Notes: generated by a model not told the origin, from the letters alone. DNA of 64,000 nucleotides from Parietaria judaica (GCA_954871525.1 OX940863.1:38674501-38738500); one strand, 5' to 3'; shown: positions 37,825 through 50,532, counted from the first letter of the stretch. Made by a program: numbers and translations.

Positions 37825-38909
37825 TGTAACGCCCGCTCAGCCAGGCGAAAATAACCACAAAACTTATCTCTTGGCTTTGTAAGTTGTAACAAAACTACGA
37901 CAAATTTTGAACTTTTAAAACTTTATGTAGTATATAGTTACAACACAACGCTTAAAAAGTTATGTGCTTATACACTAGTAGCTTTATATAAACACAATTT
38001 ATAAACATACAAAATAAGCTACAAGCACATATTTACTTCGTTCAAAAGTTAGTCCCAAAGGTCAAATGCCGCATATGCACCCACATCTCGGTGGTAGTAG
38101 CAGACTCGGTCAATCCCTGAAAATCAGTCTTCTTGGACCTTTTGTTTACCTGTATCACAAGAACTAGGTGAGCTATGGCTCAGTAAGTAGAACTCGAGAA
38201 ACGTATTACATTCTTTACAAAAATGTACCCGTTATAACTTAATAAAATATTTTTATTGCGCGCTTTATCTCAGTGTACACAAAATATCTCGGCTCAAGGG
38301 ATTTGCCCTTTCTTGCCAAATAGACTCAAGGGATTTGCCCTTTCTTGTCTCATTGGGAGCTCAAGGGATTACACTTTCGTGCACAACATGAGCTCAAGGG
38401 ATTTGCCCTTTCTTGCTCGATCAAGGCTCAAGCGATTTACCCTTTCTTGCTTCGTTTATACTCAAGGGATTACACTTTCTTGCTCGACGCGAGCTCAAGG
38501 GATTCTCCCATTCTTGCTCGATCAAAGCTCAAGCGATTTACCCTTTCTTGCTTTTCTTTTTTATAGACATTAGTGTACACGTCGATCTTAAAACTTTGGG
38601 TACCTTTATTTTCTAAAACATGTATGAATAATAAACTATCATATGCTTTTCATATTATTGTTCTTGTGATAAGTTTTGAAATGAGATTCTACTTACCTTT
38701 GACTTCTTGGGTTTATCCGCATGAAACGTGCTTGCTTCCTTATTGAGTTCAATGTGCTATTTCGTATAACCTTTACTTAACATATAAAACAACAAGTTTT
38801 ACTAATTCAATAATATACCATATAATACCAAATATAATTAAGCTATTTTAGAACTTTTCAATTAAATTTACCTCATGCATTTCTTATAACCTAAAAAAAT
38901 AATTGACAT
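37825..38909 (-). mobile_element. Truncated gypsy LTR, tandem unit 1
   Basis: Begins TGTAACGCCCGC after target copy ATCAC (37820-37824) and is cut at ATTGACATGC by the unit junction. It keeps the canonical TG that units 2-4 show as GG, so it is closest to the ancestral LTR edge. Contains eight ~34-bp repeats (38293-38551). Confidence 0.85.
38293..38551. repeat. 34-bp minisatellite in the gypsy LTR, unit 1 (eight copies)
   Basis: Copies begin CTCAAGGGATT (or CTCAAGCGATTT) and contain CCCTTTCTTGC, with lengths of 32-35 bp. The same block occurs in the other units at about 41320-41578, 44344-44602 and 47371-47629. It produces periodic open frames in two frames, which are not genes. Confidence 0.9.
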
Positions 38910-39733
38910 GCGGTGTGCCCATGGTGGGAGAATTTTTTTTCAAAACAATATTTCGTATCTACTTCTTTTATATATGTACGGTGTGCCCATGGTGGGAGAA
39001 TTTTTTTTCACCCGTGGTTAGGGCGTCAAACAGTGATTTTTGTATTTTGAAAACATGATTTATAATTATTTCGTGTTAAATTTATATATATATGAAAAAT
39101 CGATGAAAAACATGCTTGTTGTTCTCTGAAACTTGGTCCTTGAAAGGGTAAAATATAAAGTTGGTTAAACATGAATGTCGTGGTATAGTTCCAAACCAAG
39201 GCATGCACACACTAGCCGAGGCATTATGAAAATACACCTCGGTATATTCAAAGGGATCAAGTCTTCCTCTCGGATTTTTTTTAGAACTTTGTTTAAGCCG
39301 CGCTTAATTAAAAAATATGCCCAGGTGATTTAGGCAATCCAGCCGTTTCTTTCACAATGCACCGTGGCTTCTACGACTTTGATATACGCAATTAAACATG
39401 TATTTATTAATTAATACCCGCTGCTCTTATGTTAAACTTGTTTGTTTATTTTGTATTTTTTTTTAAACCGAACCCTAAAAACAATTTTCAACCGGACCTC
39501 TTTGTTTTACGATCGAAATCGGTGATAATCGCAAAGGCTCAGACTCGAAACAACAAGCCAAAATTACAAGATTCGGATATATTACCAGAGAAAAAAAAGC
39601 CTTACTTCATTCAAAACAACCTACATATCGGTGGTGCAATTACATACATCCATAGGAAGAAATGTGCATAAAACATGAAAAATATTGTTACGTGACTAGC
39701 TAATTAGAGAAAGAAATTAATGTGCATAAAACA

Positions 39734-40591
39734 TCAAAATAAAGAAGCGATTCTCTCGACATACTCATAGGGACGATGAACGCATATCTCACGTTGCTCC
39801 ACCCATTCATTCTGCCACCGGTTGACAATCACCGGATTTGGACCCTCTGGTAACCTCAAAAATTCCCTCCGCGCCTCGTGCAGGCGAAGCACCTCGTCCC
39901 TAATGTCAACGGAAATAAAAATTTCACCTTTTTTAGGCTGAAGAATCCCGTCAACCATGCCCTTGACTGGTAACCACTTCTCGGACAGTGACATTGGCAG
40001 CATTAAAGGCGCCAGAACATTTTGACAGGCGATCATGCCTTTGTCGAGGAATTTCATGCATATGAACTGATGACCCAGCTTGCCGAGGCACAAGTGGACG
40101 ACCTTGTATTCGTTGGTCGTGACGTCGAGTTAGAAACCTAACGCCGCATGGATTTGCTCAAACTTGGGTGAATACGGTGGTGGAATCGGGAGATGTCTAG
40201 CCTTCCGAGTCACCGGATTCCAAACCACGAGTCGCGTCACCTCGTCCCACCCGAGTCTCAGGCAGACCAAACAATTAGAGGAGCCTACAATTTGCAAGAC
40301 TCGGTTGTCGGAGTTGAGATAATCCACTTCATATCTCCACACCCTTTCATCGTTGATCATAAGCATCGATAAAAACTCTTCTATCGCTCGTTCACTGACG
40401 GCAATCAGGAGTGGCCCATTTTTGGCCTGACGACAGATTCAGTGAGTGTCGATAAATGACACATCGCCAGAGATGCAAGCCCTCCAGTTTTTGGAGACGC
40501 TCTTGAAACGCATAAGAGGTTTCGTCGAAAGTTCCGGTAGGATTTATTGAAACACGAGGTCTTCAGGACGATCCTCCGAAGTGTTTTCCAT
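39734..40591 (-). pseudogene. F-box B, tandem unit 2
   Basis: 858 bp from ATG at 40591. Same domains as unit 1. Stops: TAA at codon 16 (VFQ then stop, where unit 1 has HK), TGA in the THxIC segment, and TAA after AALGF. The 78-codon and 119-codon open stretches between stops match units 3 and 4 almost residue for residue. C-terminus EYVERIASLF. Confidence 0.85.
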
Positions 40592-40851
40592 TGTAATATT
40601 GTAAGAGAGAATAGAGGCTTAAGAAACTAAACGGGGATATGGTGAAATGAAACTTGAAGTGAAACTGCCTGATGTCATGAAGTCGCTCGGTAGCTTAAGA
40701 GACGCTTGGCGTTCGGTACCGCGGTTCATAGTGGACAAGGCCGCAGCTTCAATCAGAGCAGTTCGAGGGGTTTCAGTTTCTCTGCATGTATGGCACACGT
40801 GTCAGTACGTGATTGGGTTTAGCTTGTTTCGCAACTGCCACACTCCATCAC

Positions 40852-41937
40852 GGTAACACCCGCTCAGCCGGGCGAAAATAACCATAAAACTTATCTCTTG
40901 GCTTTGTAAGTTGTAACAAAACTACGACAAATTTTGAACTTTTAAAACTTTAAGTAGTATATAGTTACAACACAACGCTTAAAAAGTTATGTGCTTATAC
41001 ACTAGTAGCTTTATATAAACACAATTTATAAACATACAAAATAAGCTACAAGCACATATTTACTTTGTTCAAAAGTTAGGCCCAAAGGTCAAATGCCGCA
41101 TATGCACCCACATCTCGGTGGTAGTAGCAGACTCGGTCAATCCCTGAAAATCAGTCTTCTTGGACCTTTTGTTTACCTGTATCACAAGAACTAGGTGAGC
41201 TATGGCTCAGTAAGTAGAACTCGAGAAACGTATGACATTCTTTACGAAATTGTACCCGTTATAACTTAATAAAATATTTTTATTGCGCGCTTTATCTCAG
41301 TGTACACAAAATATCTCGGCTCAAGGGATTTGCCCTTTCCTGCCAAATAGACTCAAGGGATTTGCCCTTTCTTGTCTCATTGGGTGCTCAAGGGATTACA
41401 CTTTTTTGCACAACATGAGCTCAAGGGATTGGCCCCTTCTTGCTCGATCTAGGCTCAAGCGATTAACCCTTTCTTGCTTCGTTTATGCTCAAGGGATTAC
41501 ATTTTCTTGCTCGACGCGAGCTCAAGGGATTCTCCCATTCTTGCCCCATCAAAGCTCAAGCGATTTACCCTTTCTTGCTTTTCTTTTTCATAGACATTAG
41601 TGTACACGTCGATCTTAAAACTTTGGGTACCTTTATTTTCTAAAACATGTATGAATAATAAACTATCATATGCTTTTCATATTATTGTTCTTGTCATAAG
41701 TTTTGAAATGAGGTTCTACTTACCTTTGACTTCTTGGGTTTATCCGTATGAAATGTGCTTGCTTCCTCGTCGAGTTCAATGTGCTATTTCGTATAACCTT
41801 TACTTAACATATAAAACAACGTGTTTTACTAATTAAATAATACACCATATAATACCAAATATAATAAAGCTATTTTAGAACTTTTCAATTAAATTTACCT
41901 CATGCATTTCTTATAACCTAAAAAAAATAATTGACAT
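40852..41937 (-). mobile_element. Truncated gypsy LTR, tandem unit 2
   Basis: Begins GGTAACACCCGC (TG changed to GG) after ATCAC and ends at the unit junction. Contains the eight-copy 34-bp minisatellite at 41320-41578. Confidence 0.82.
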
Positions 41938-42757
41938 GCGGTGTGCCCATGGTGGGAGAATTTTTTTTCAAAACAATATTTCGTATCTACTTCTTTTATA
42001 TATGTACGGTGTGCCCATGGTGGGAGAATTTTTTTTCGCCCGTGGTTAGGGCGTCAAACAGTGATTTTTGTATTTTGAAAACATGATTTATAATTATTTC
42101 GTGTTAAATTTATATATATATGAAAAATCGATGAAAAACATGCTTGTTGTTCTCTGAAACTTGGTCCTTGAAAGGGTAAAATATTAAGTTGGTTAAACAT
42201 GAATGTCGTGGTATAGTTCCAAACCAAGGCATGCACACACTAGCCGAGGCATTATGAAAATACACCTCGGTATATTCAAAGGGATCAAGTCTTCCTCTCG
42301 GATTTTTTTTAGAACTTTGTTTAAGCCGTGCTTAATTTAAAAATATGCCCAGGTGATTTAGGCAATCCAGCCGTTTTTTTCACAATGCACCGTGGCTTCT
42401 ACGACTTTGATATACGCAATTAAACATGTATTTAATAATTAATACCCGCTGCTCTTATGTTAAACTTGTTTGTTTTTTTTTTTTTTTTAAACCGAACCCT
42501 AAAAACAATTTTCAACCGGACCTCTTTGTTTTACGATCGAAATCGGTGATAATCGCAAGGGCTCAGACTCGAAACAACAAGCCAAAATTACAAGATTCGG
42601 ATATATTACCAGAGAAAAAAAAGCCTTACTTCATTCAAAACAACCTACATATCGGTGGTGCAATTACATACATCCATAGGAAGAAATGTGCTTAAAACAT
42701 GAAAAATATTGTTACGTGACTAGCTAATTAGAGAAAGAAATTAATGTGCATAAAACA

Positions 42758-43615
42758 TCAAAATAAAGAAGCGATTCTCTCGACATACTCATAGGGACGA
42801 TGAACGCATATCTCACGTTGCTCCACCCATTCATTCTGCCACCGGTTGACAATCACCGGATCTGGACCCTCTGGTAACCTCAAAAATTCCCTCCGCGCCT
42901 CGTGCAGGCGAAGCACCTCGTCCCTAATGTCAACGGAAATAAAAATTTCACCTTTTTTAGGCTGAAGAATCCCGTCAACCATGCCCTTGACTGGTAACCA
43001 CTTCTCGGACAGTGACATTGGCAGCATTAAAGGCGCCGGAACATTTTGACAGGCGATCATGCCTTTGTCGAGGAATTTCATGCATATGAACTGATGACCC
43101 AGCTTGCCGAGGCACAAGTGGACGACCTTGTATTCGTTGGTCGTGACGTCGAGTTAGAAACCTAACGCCGCATGGATTTGCTCAAACTTGGGTGAATACG
43201 GTGGTGGAATCGGGAGATGTCTAGCCTTCCGAGTCACCGGATTCCAAACCACGAGTCGCGTCACCTCGTCCCACCCGAGTCTCAGGCAGACCAAACAATT
43301 CGAGGAGCCCACAATTTGCAAGACTCGGTTGTCGGAGTTGAGATAATCCACTTCATATCTCCACACCCTTTCATCGTTGATCATAAGCATCGATACAAAC
43401 TCTTCTATCGCTCGTTCACTGACGGCAATCAGGAGTGGCCCGTTTTTGGCCTGACGACAGATTCAGTGAGTGTCGATAAATGACACATCGCCAGAGATGC
43501 AAGCCCTCCAGTTTTTGGAGACGCTCTTGAAACGCATAAGAGGTTTCGTCGAAAGTTCCGGTAGGATTTATTGAAACACGAGGTCTTCAGGACGATCCTC
43601 CGAAGTGTTTTCCAT
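42758..43615 (-). pseudogene. F-box B, tandem unit 3
   Basis: 858 bp from ATG at 43615. It shares the TAA at codon 16 with unit 2, plus the TGA and the TAA after AALGF common to all units. Near-identity with unit 2 over the 78- and 119-codon stretches shows a recent copy of one from the other, or gene conversion. Confidence 0.85.
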
Positions 43616-43875
43616 TGTAATATTGTAAGAGAGAATAGAGGCTTAAGACACTAAACGGGGATATGGTAAAATGAAACTTGAAGTGAAACTGCCTGATGTC
43701 ATGAAGTCGCTCGGTAGCTTAAGAGACGTTTGGCGTTCGGTACCGCGGTTCATAGTGGACAAGGCCGCAGCTTCAATCAGAGCAGTTCGAGGGGTTTCAG
43801 TTTCTCTGCATGTATGGCACACGTGTCAGTACGTGATTGGGTTTAGCTTGTTTCGCAACTGCCACACTCCATCAC

Positions 43876-44961
43876 GGTAACACCCGCTCAGCCGGGCGAA
43901 AATAACCATAAAACTTATCTCTTGGCTTTGTAAGTTGTAACAAAACTACGACAAATTTTGAACTTTTAAAACTTTATGTAGTATATAGTTACAACACAAC
44001 GCTTAAAAAGTTATGTGCTTATACACTAGTAGCTTTATATAAACACAATTTATAAACATACAAAATAAGCTACAAGCACATATTTACTTCGTTCAAAAGT
44101 TAGGCCCAAAGGTCAAATGCCGCATATGCACCCACATCTCGGTGGTAGTAGCAGACTCGGTCAATCCCTGAAAATCAGTCTTCTTGGACCTTTTGTTTAC
44201 CTGTATCACAAGAACTAGGTGAGCTATGGCTCAGTAAGTAGAACTCGAGAAACGTATGACATTCTTTACGAAATTGTACCCGTTATAACTTAATAAAATA
44301 TTTTTATTGCGCGCTTTATCTCAGTGTACACAAAATATCTCGGCTCAAGGGATTTGCCCTTTCCTGCCAAATAGACTCAAGGGATTTGCCCTTTCTTGTC
44401 TCATTGGGTGCTCAAGGGATTACACTTTTTTGCACAACATGAGCTCAAGGGATTGGCCCCTTCTTGCTCGATCTAGGCTCAAGCGATTAACCCTTTCTTG
44501 CTTCGTTTATGCTCAAGGGATTACATTTTCTTGCTCGACGCGAGCTCAAGGGATTCTCCCATTCTTGCTCCATCAAAGCTCAAGCGATTTACCCTTTCTT
44601 GCTTTTCTTTTTCCTAGACATTAGTGTACACGTCGATCTTAAAACTTTGGGTACCTTTATTTTCTAAAACATGTATGAATAATAAACTATCATATGCTTT
44701 TCATATTATTGTTCTTGTCATAAGTTTTGAAATGAGATTCTACTTACCTTTGACTTCTTGGGTTTATCCGTATGAAATGTGCTTGCTTCCTCGTCGAGTT
44801 CAATGTGCTATTTCGTATAACCTTTACTTAACATATAAAACAACGAGTTTTACTAATTAAATAATACACCATATAATACCAAATATAATAAAGCTATTTT
44901 AGAACTTTTCAATTAAATTTACCTCATGCATTTCTTATAACCTAAAAAAAATAATTGACAT
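43876..44961 (-). mobile_element. Truncated gypsy LTR, tandem unit 3
   Basis: Begins GGTAACACCCGC after ATCAC (43871-43875) and ends at the unit junction. The minisatellite lies at 44344-44602. Confidence 0.82.
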
Positions 44962-45784
44962 GCGGTGTGCCCATGGTGGGAGAATTTTTTTTCAAAACAA
45001 TATTTCGTATCTACTTCTTTTATATATGTACGGTGTGCCCATGGTGGGAGAATTTTTTTTCGCCCGTGGTTAGGGCGTCAAACAGTGATTTTTGTATTTT
45101 GAAAACATGATTTATAATTATTTCGTGTTAAATTTATATATATATGAAAAATCGATGAAAAACATGCTTGTTGTTCTCTGAAACTTGGTCCTTGAAAGGG
45201 TAAAATATTAAGTTGGTTAAACATGAATGTCGTGGTATAGTTCCAAACCAAGGCATGCACACACTAGCCGAGGCATTATGAAAATACACCTCGGTATATT
45301 CAAAGGGATCAAGTCTTCCTCTCGGATTTTTTTTAGAACTTTGTTTAAGCCGCGCTTAATTTAAAAATATGCCCAGGTGATTTAGGCAATCCAGCCGTTT
45401 TTTTCACAATGCACCGTGGCTTCTACGACTTTGATATACGCAATTAAACATGTATTTAATAATCAAAACCCGCTGCTCTTATGTTAAACTTGTTTGTTCA
45501 TTTTGTATTTTTTTTAAACCGAACCCTAAAAACAATTTTCAACCGGACCTCTTTGTTTTACGATCGAAATCGGTGATAATCGCAAGGGCTCAGACTCGAA
45601 ACAACAAGCCAAAATTACAAGATTCGGATATATTACCAGAGAAAAAAAAGCCTTACTTCATTCAAAACAACCTACATATCGGTGGTGCAATTACATACAT
45701 CCATAGGAAGAAATATGCATAAAACATGAAAAATATTGTTACGTGACTAGCTAATTAGAGAAAGAAATTAATGTGCATAAAACA

Positions 45785-46642
45785 TCAAAATAAAGAAGCG
45801 ATTCTCTCGACATACTCATAGGGACGATGAACGCATATCTCACGTTGCTCCACCCATTCATTCTGCCACCGGTTGACAATCACCGGATCTGGACCCTCTG
45901 GTAACCTCAAAAATTCCCTCCGCGCCTCGTGCAGGCGAAGCACCTCGTCCCTAATGTCAACGGAAATAAAAATTTCACCTTTTTTAGGCTGAAGAATCCC
46001 GTCAACCATGCCCTTGACTGGTAACCACTTCTCGGACAGTGACATTGGCAGCATTAAAGGCGCCGGAACATTTTGACAGGCGATCATGCCTTTGTCGAGG
46101 AATTTCATGCATATGAACTGATGACCCAGCTTGCCGAGGCACAAGTGGACGACCTTGTATTCGTTGGTCGTGACGTCGAGTTAGAAACCTAACGCCGCAT
46201 GGATTTGCTCAAACTTGGGTGAATACGGTGGTGGAATCGGGAGATGTCTAGCCTTCCGAGTCACCGGATTCCAAACCACGAGTCGCGTCACCTCATCCCA
46301 CCCGTGTCTCAGGCAGACCAAACCATTAGAGGAGCCCACAATTTGCAAGACTCGGTTGTCGGTGTTGAGATAATCCACTTCATATCTCCACACCCTTTCA
46401 TCGTTGATCATAAACATCGATACAAACTTTTCTATCGCTCGTTCACTGACGGTAATCAGGAGTGGCCCATTTTTTCCCTGACGACAGATTCAGTGAGTGT
46501 CGATAAATGACACATCGCCAGAGATGCAAGCCCTCCAGTTTTTGGAGACACTCTTGAAACGCATAAGAGGTTTCGTCGAAAGTTCCGGTAGGATTTTGTG
46601 AAACACGAGGTCTTCAGGACGATCCTCCGAAGTGTTTTCCAT
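45785..46642 (-). pseudogene. F-box B, tandem unit 4
   Basis: 858 bp from ATG at 46642. Codon 16 region reads HK as in unit 1 (no early TAA). TGA in the THxIC segment and TAA after AALGF are shared with all units. Elsewhere it is almost identical to units 2 and 3. Two internal stops only, so this is the least damaged tandem copy. Confidence 0.85.
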
Positions 46643-46902
46643 TGTAATATTGTAAGAGAGAATAGAGGCTTAAGACACTAAACGGGGATATGGTGAAATG
46701 AAATTTGAAGTGAAACTGCCTGATGTCATGAAGTCGCTCGGTAGCTTAAGAGACGCTTGGCGTTCGGTACCGCGGTTCATAGTGGACAAGGCCGCAGCTT
46801 CAATCAGAGCAGTTCGAGGGGTTTCATTTTCTCTGCATGTATGGCACACGTGTCAGTACGTGATTGGGTTTAGTTTGTTTCGCAACTGCCACACTCCATC
46901 AC

Positions 46903-48359
46903 GGTAACGCCCGCTCAGCCGGGCGAAAATAACCACAAAACTTATCTCTTGGCTTTGTAAGTTGTAACAAAACTACGACAAATTTTAAACTTTTAAAACT
47001 TTATGTAGTATATAGTTACAACACAACGCTTAAAAAGTTATGTGCTTATACACTAGTAGCTTTATATAAACACAATTTATAAACATACAAAATAAGCTAC
47101 AAGCACATATTTACTTCGTTCAAAAGTTAGGCCCAAAGGTCAAATGCCGCATATGCACCCACATCTCGGTGGTAGTAGCAGACTCGGTCAATCCCTGAAA
47201 ATCAGTATTCTTGGACCTTTTGTTTACCTGTATCACAAGAACTAGGTGAGCTATGGCTCAGTAAGTAGAACTCGAGAAACGTATGACATTCTTTACAAAA
47301 TTGTACCCGTTATAACTTGATAAAATATTTTTATTGCGCACTTTATCTCAGTGTACACAAAATATCTTGGCTCAAGGGATTTGCCCTTTCTTGCCAAATA
47401 GACTCAAGGGATTTGCCCTTTCTTGTCTCATTGGGTGCTCAAGGGATTACACTTTCTTGCACAACATGAGCTCAAGTGATTTGCCCTTTCTTGCTCGATC
47501 TAGGCTCAAGCGATTTACCCTTTCTTGCTTCGTTTATGCTCAAGGGATTACATTTTCTTGCTCGACGCGAGCTCAAGGGATTCTCCCATTCTTGCTCGAT
47601 CAAAGCTCAAGCGATTTACCCTTTCTTGCTTTTCTTTTTCATAGACATTAGTGTACACGTCGATCTTAAAACTTTGGGTACCTTTATTTTCTAAAACATG
47701 TATGAATAATAAACTATCATATGCTTTTCATATTATTGTTCTTTTGATAAGTTTTGAAATGAGATTCTACTTACCTTTGACTTCTTGGGTTTATCCGTAT
47801 GAAATGTGCTTGCCTCCTCGTCGAGTTCAATGTGCTATTTCGTATAACCTTTACTTAACATATAAAACAACAAGTTTTACTAATTAAATAATATACCATA
47901 TAATACCAAATATAATTGAGCTATTTTAGAACTTTTCAATTAAATTTACCTCATGCATTTCTTATAACCTAAAAAAATAATTGACATGCCATAAGTATAG
48001 ACATATGCCATAAATTTAACCAATATGCATACTGCATTCGTCAAAATATGAAGTAAATGTGCACTTTCATCAATATATGCTTCATGAATACACGACAAAA
48101 TTTCATATATATAATATATGAAATATATAATTTGGTATATTCTAATCAACTCGTTATTTTTATTCTTATACCAATAGCACATCAATTCATCGCCGAGTCT
48201 GCAACACCTTTTATACTACAATAAACACAACTCGATATTTTGTTAGAAAATATAATACGATAAATACTTAAATATACGCCTCAAAAATATTTTTATTTGG
48301 TCCTACATTATCATCATTAATGGTCAATCTTTTAGCATGTGAGAACTTGGGACATCACA
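46903..48359 (-). mobile_element. Ty3/gypsy solo LTR with target duplication ATCAC (complete copy)
   Basis: 1457 bp. On the minus strand it starts TGTGATGTCCCAAG and ends GGGCGTTACC (TACA in unit 1's version). ATCAC flanks it at 46898-46902 and 48360-48364. The left arm shows the empty site (13.19-13.22 kb), so insertion followed the inverted duplication. Its outer part (47990-48359) is absent from units 1-3. Contains the eight-copy 34-bp minisatellite at 47371-47629. Confidence 0.9.
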
Positions 48360-48364
48360 ATCAC

Positions 48365-49021
48365 GTCGTCGCTAATGTGATAAGTGTGGTGGCTATGTTG
48401 TCAACTTTTCACTATTGCCCGTGTTTAATCCCATCATTATAGCCTAGCCATAATTAATGTTTTTTTTTTAATCCCATTTAATTTTTCTAGAGGCATCATT
48501 GGTTGCCAACGCATCGCATGTGGGTGCAAAGTTTAGATTTTGAGAATCCAAGTAGTTGAGAAGATCAGCGTTTTCACTCTTAACCCGTGGAACGTAGTCG
48601 CGGCTGAGTTCATCGATTCTGAAAATTATGATCTCCGCCGCAGCATGTAAGGCCGGGGCATATACGCACACACACCACAGTATATTTATTGAATCGAGCA
48701 AATCTTGCCCTAGCTTTACACTTTATTTTTGGTGCAGTGTGTTTAAAATGTGCCGAGGTAAAATCTTCAAAACCAGCAGTTTTAAACACTAAACCGCGGC
48801 CTATTACACGTATTTTTATACTTTAGATACATGAGCGCGCGGCTCCGGGGTGAAACATGTTAGTTTATTTTGCAATTACCGGAAGAAAAAAAAAACCTTG
48901 TTAATTCAAAACCACCGACATCAGTGGTGCAATTACACATAAACATATATATGAATAAATATGCATGAAACATGTAAATACTAGTAATTAAGTATCTAGC
49001 TAGCTAATAAGAGAAAAAACG
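48365..49021. repeat. Spacer with sparse CCGCGG motifs (right)
   Basis: One exact core (about 48793) and decayed variants; inverted match to 12.70-13.20 kb (TTCACTATTGCCCGTGT, ATTATAGCCTAGCCATAATT). Confidence 0.6.
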
Positions 49022-49910
49022 TCAACGCACAGTAGCGATGCTCTCGACGTACTCATGGGCACGGAATATCGATATCCCGTGTCGCTCTGCCCATTCATGG
49101 TGCCAACTGTTGACAATTGTCGGGTCCCGTGCTACCCTCGGAACGTCCGTCCGCACCTTGTCAAGGCAAAGCACCTTGTCTCGCAAGTCGACGGATACAA
49201 ATATTATCATCGGATATTCCATTTCATCAATTTTAAAATTGCAATGAAGAACCCCGTCAACCATGCTATTGTCCGATCGCCAATTCACGTTGAGTGAACC
49301 TTGCACTCTCAAAGGCGGCGAAACATTTCGCCAGGCGATCCCACCTTTGTCGAACACTTGCATACATACGAACGGATGACCCGGCTTGCCGAGGCACAAG
49401 CGGACGAACCTGTATTCGTTGCTCGTGACGCGAGTCAGAAACCTAACATCGACGGGACATTCCGAAACTCGGTTGAATATGCTGGTGGCCTCAGAAGGAT
49501 CCTCATCTCTCTAGTCGCTGGATTAAAAACCGCAACTCGCGTGACGCCCGTCACTTCCGGCCGTACCCGATTCTTAGGCATACCGAGCCATTGGAGGAGA
49601 CAACCATTTGGAGGATTGGGTTCTCGAGGTCAGGATGCGACTTACGGAGTTCCCGTACCCGGCCGTTGATAAGAATGAGTAACCACGATTCTGAATTACG
49701 TGTACCGAGAGCAATCAGGATTGGGCCGTTTTTGGCTTGATGAGAGATTTGGTGAGCATCGATAAATAACTAATCGCCAATACGAGCCCCCCGGGTTTTG
49801 GAGACGCTTTTGAATTACATCTTGAATCACATCAGAGGTTTCGCTGGCACTTTGGCTAGGATTTTGGAAAAAAGGAGATCTTCGGGAAAATTAACCGATG
49901 TGTTTTCCAT
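49022..49910 (-). pseudogene. F-box protein with F-box-associated domain, copy A right
   Basis: ATG at 49910 gives MENTSVNFPEDLLFSKILAK. The same TGA as the left copy follows CCTCTGATG (F-box codon 28). A 13-14 bp partial duplication (GATTCAAGAT then GTAATTCAAAAG) is unique to this copy and shifts the frame. The C-terminal part (49399-49022) is open: GHPFVCMQVFDKGGIAWRNV, VDGVLHCNFKIDEM, EWAERHGISIFRAHEYVESI. It therefore shows the part lost by deletion in the left copy. Total 889 bp, not a multiple of three. Confidence 0.8.
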
Positions 49911-49979
49911 TGCAATTTTTTAAGAGATGAGAGAGAGGCTGAAGAAGCAAACAGGAAACTAAAATATTTTTAAGGGAAA

Positions 49980-50135
49980 CTGCCCTCTCGTTATGGGGAT
50001 GGAAATCAATCGACGTAACCCGTTTCCTACCGCGGCCATTTTCATACACCTACCCTAGCTATACTAAAAATATTTCGGTTATCATTTTTTCCCATATAAC
50101 CGCGGTCATTGTTTCTTCACACCGCGGCTTATTTT
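49980..50135. repeat. Short CCGCGG array between F-box A and the gag-like gene (right)
   Basis: Three exact cores (about 50031, 50099, 50121). Inverted counterpart of 11.60-11.80 kb. Confidence 0.7.
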
Positions 50136-50527
50136 AATACTCATTGTTAAATAAGTTTTCTTAATTTTTCTTAGCAGAACCCTAAACACAATTTTTAACC
50201 GTCGTTCCTTTCGTTGCCGTTCCTCTGACCATCGCAACTGTTGTTCCACCGTCATTGTCACCTTATTCGTCCTCGTTGTCGTTCCCGTCACCGTCACGTA
50301 CGTAGGTGCTATTCATTTTTTTTGTAGGTGCTATATATGAAAAAACAAAATATATATATATTTTTAATTTTTGTCAAAACTTTGATTTGTTTAAGCATAT
50401 AGGAATCATAATCGTGGTTAATTGCATGTTTTTAGTTTCGTAAGTTAAAGAAATTTTTATTTTTAGTTTGTGTATGCCAATTGTTCGATGAAATGAATAT
50501 GTACTTATTTGTTCCCATTTTCTACAG
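50136..50527 (+). other. 5' UTR exon and first intron of the right gag-like gene
   Basis: Exon rich in GTCGTT/GTCACC-type triplets, ending CCGTCAC before donor GTACGT (50298). Intron with polypyrimidine and acceptor TTTTCTACAG (ends 50527), five bases before the ATG. Confidence 0.6.
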
Positions 50528-50532
50528 ACAAC

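Larger units (their letters stand above)
35961..47989. repeat. Four-unit tandem duplication, unit ~3.03 kb, each with an F-box B gene
   Basis: Units are about 35961-38909 (2.95 kb), 38910-41937 (3.03 kb), 41938-44961 (3.02 kb) and 44962-47989 (3.03 kb). Each runs from GCGGTGTGCCCATGG to ATAATTGACATGC and contains spacer with decayed motifs, an F-box B pseudogene (minus) and a gypsy LTR. In units 1-3 the LTR is cut at the unit junction; in unit 4 it continues to its true end at 48359. Units 2-4 are nearly identical; unit 1 is more diverged and lacks a ~70-bp duplication at the unit start (38910 / 38979). The left arm has one unamplified equivalent. Confidence 0.92.

Noticed and set aside
38256..38616. 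Overlapping frames with repeated SRDLPFLARS-like peptides (also at 41.3, 44.3 and 47.3 kb)
   Set aside because: The periodicity comes from the 34-bp minisatellite in the gypsy LTR.
39429..39671. 80-90 codon plus-strand frames upstream of F-box B units (also 42426-42695 and 45450-45722)
   Set aside because: They lie in the spacer with decayed motifs, are open by chance, are copied with the unit and are absent in the left arm.
35961..47989. Assembly artefact as the cause of the four tandem units
   Set aside because: Units differ at diagnostic stops, at the LTR edge (TG against GG) and in unit 1 length. Copy number still needs long reads.
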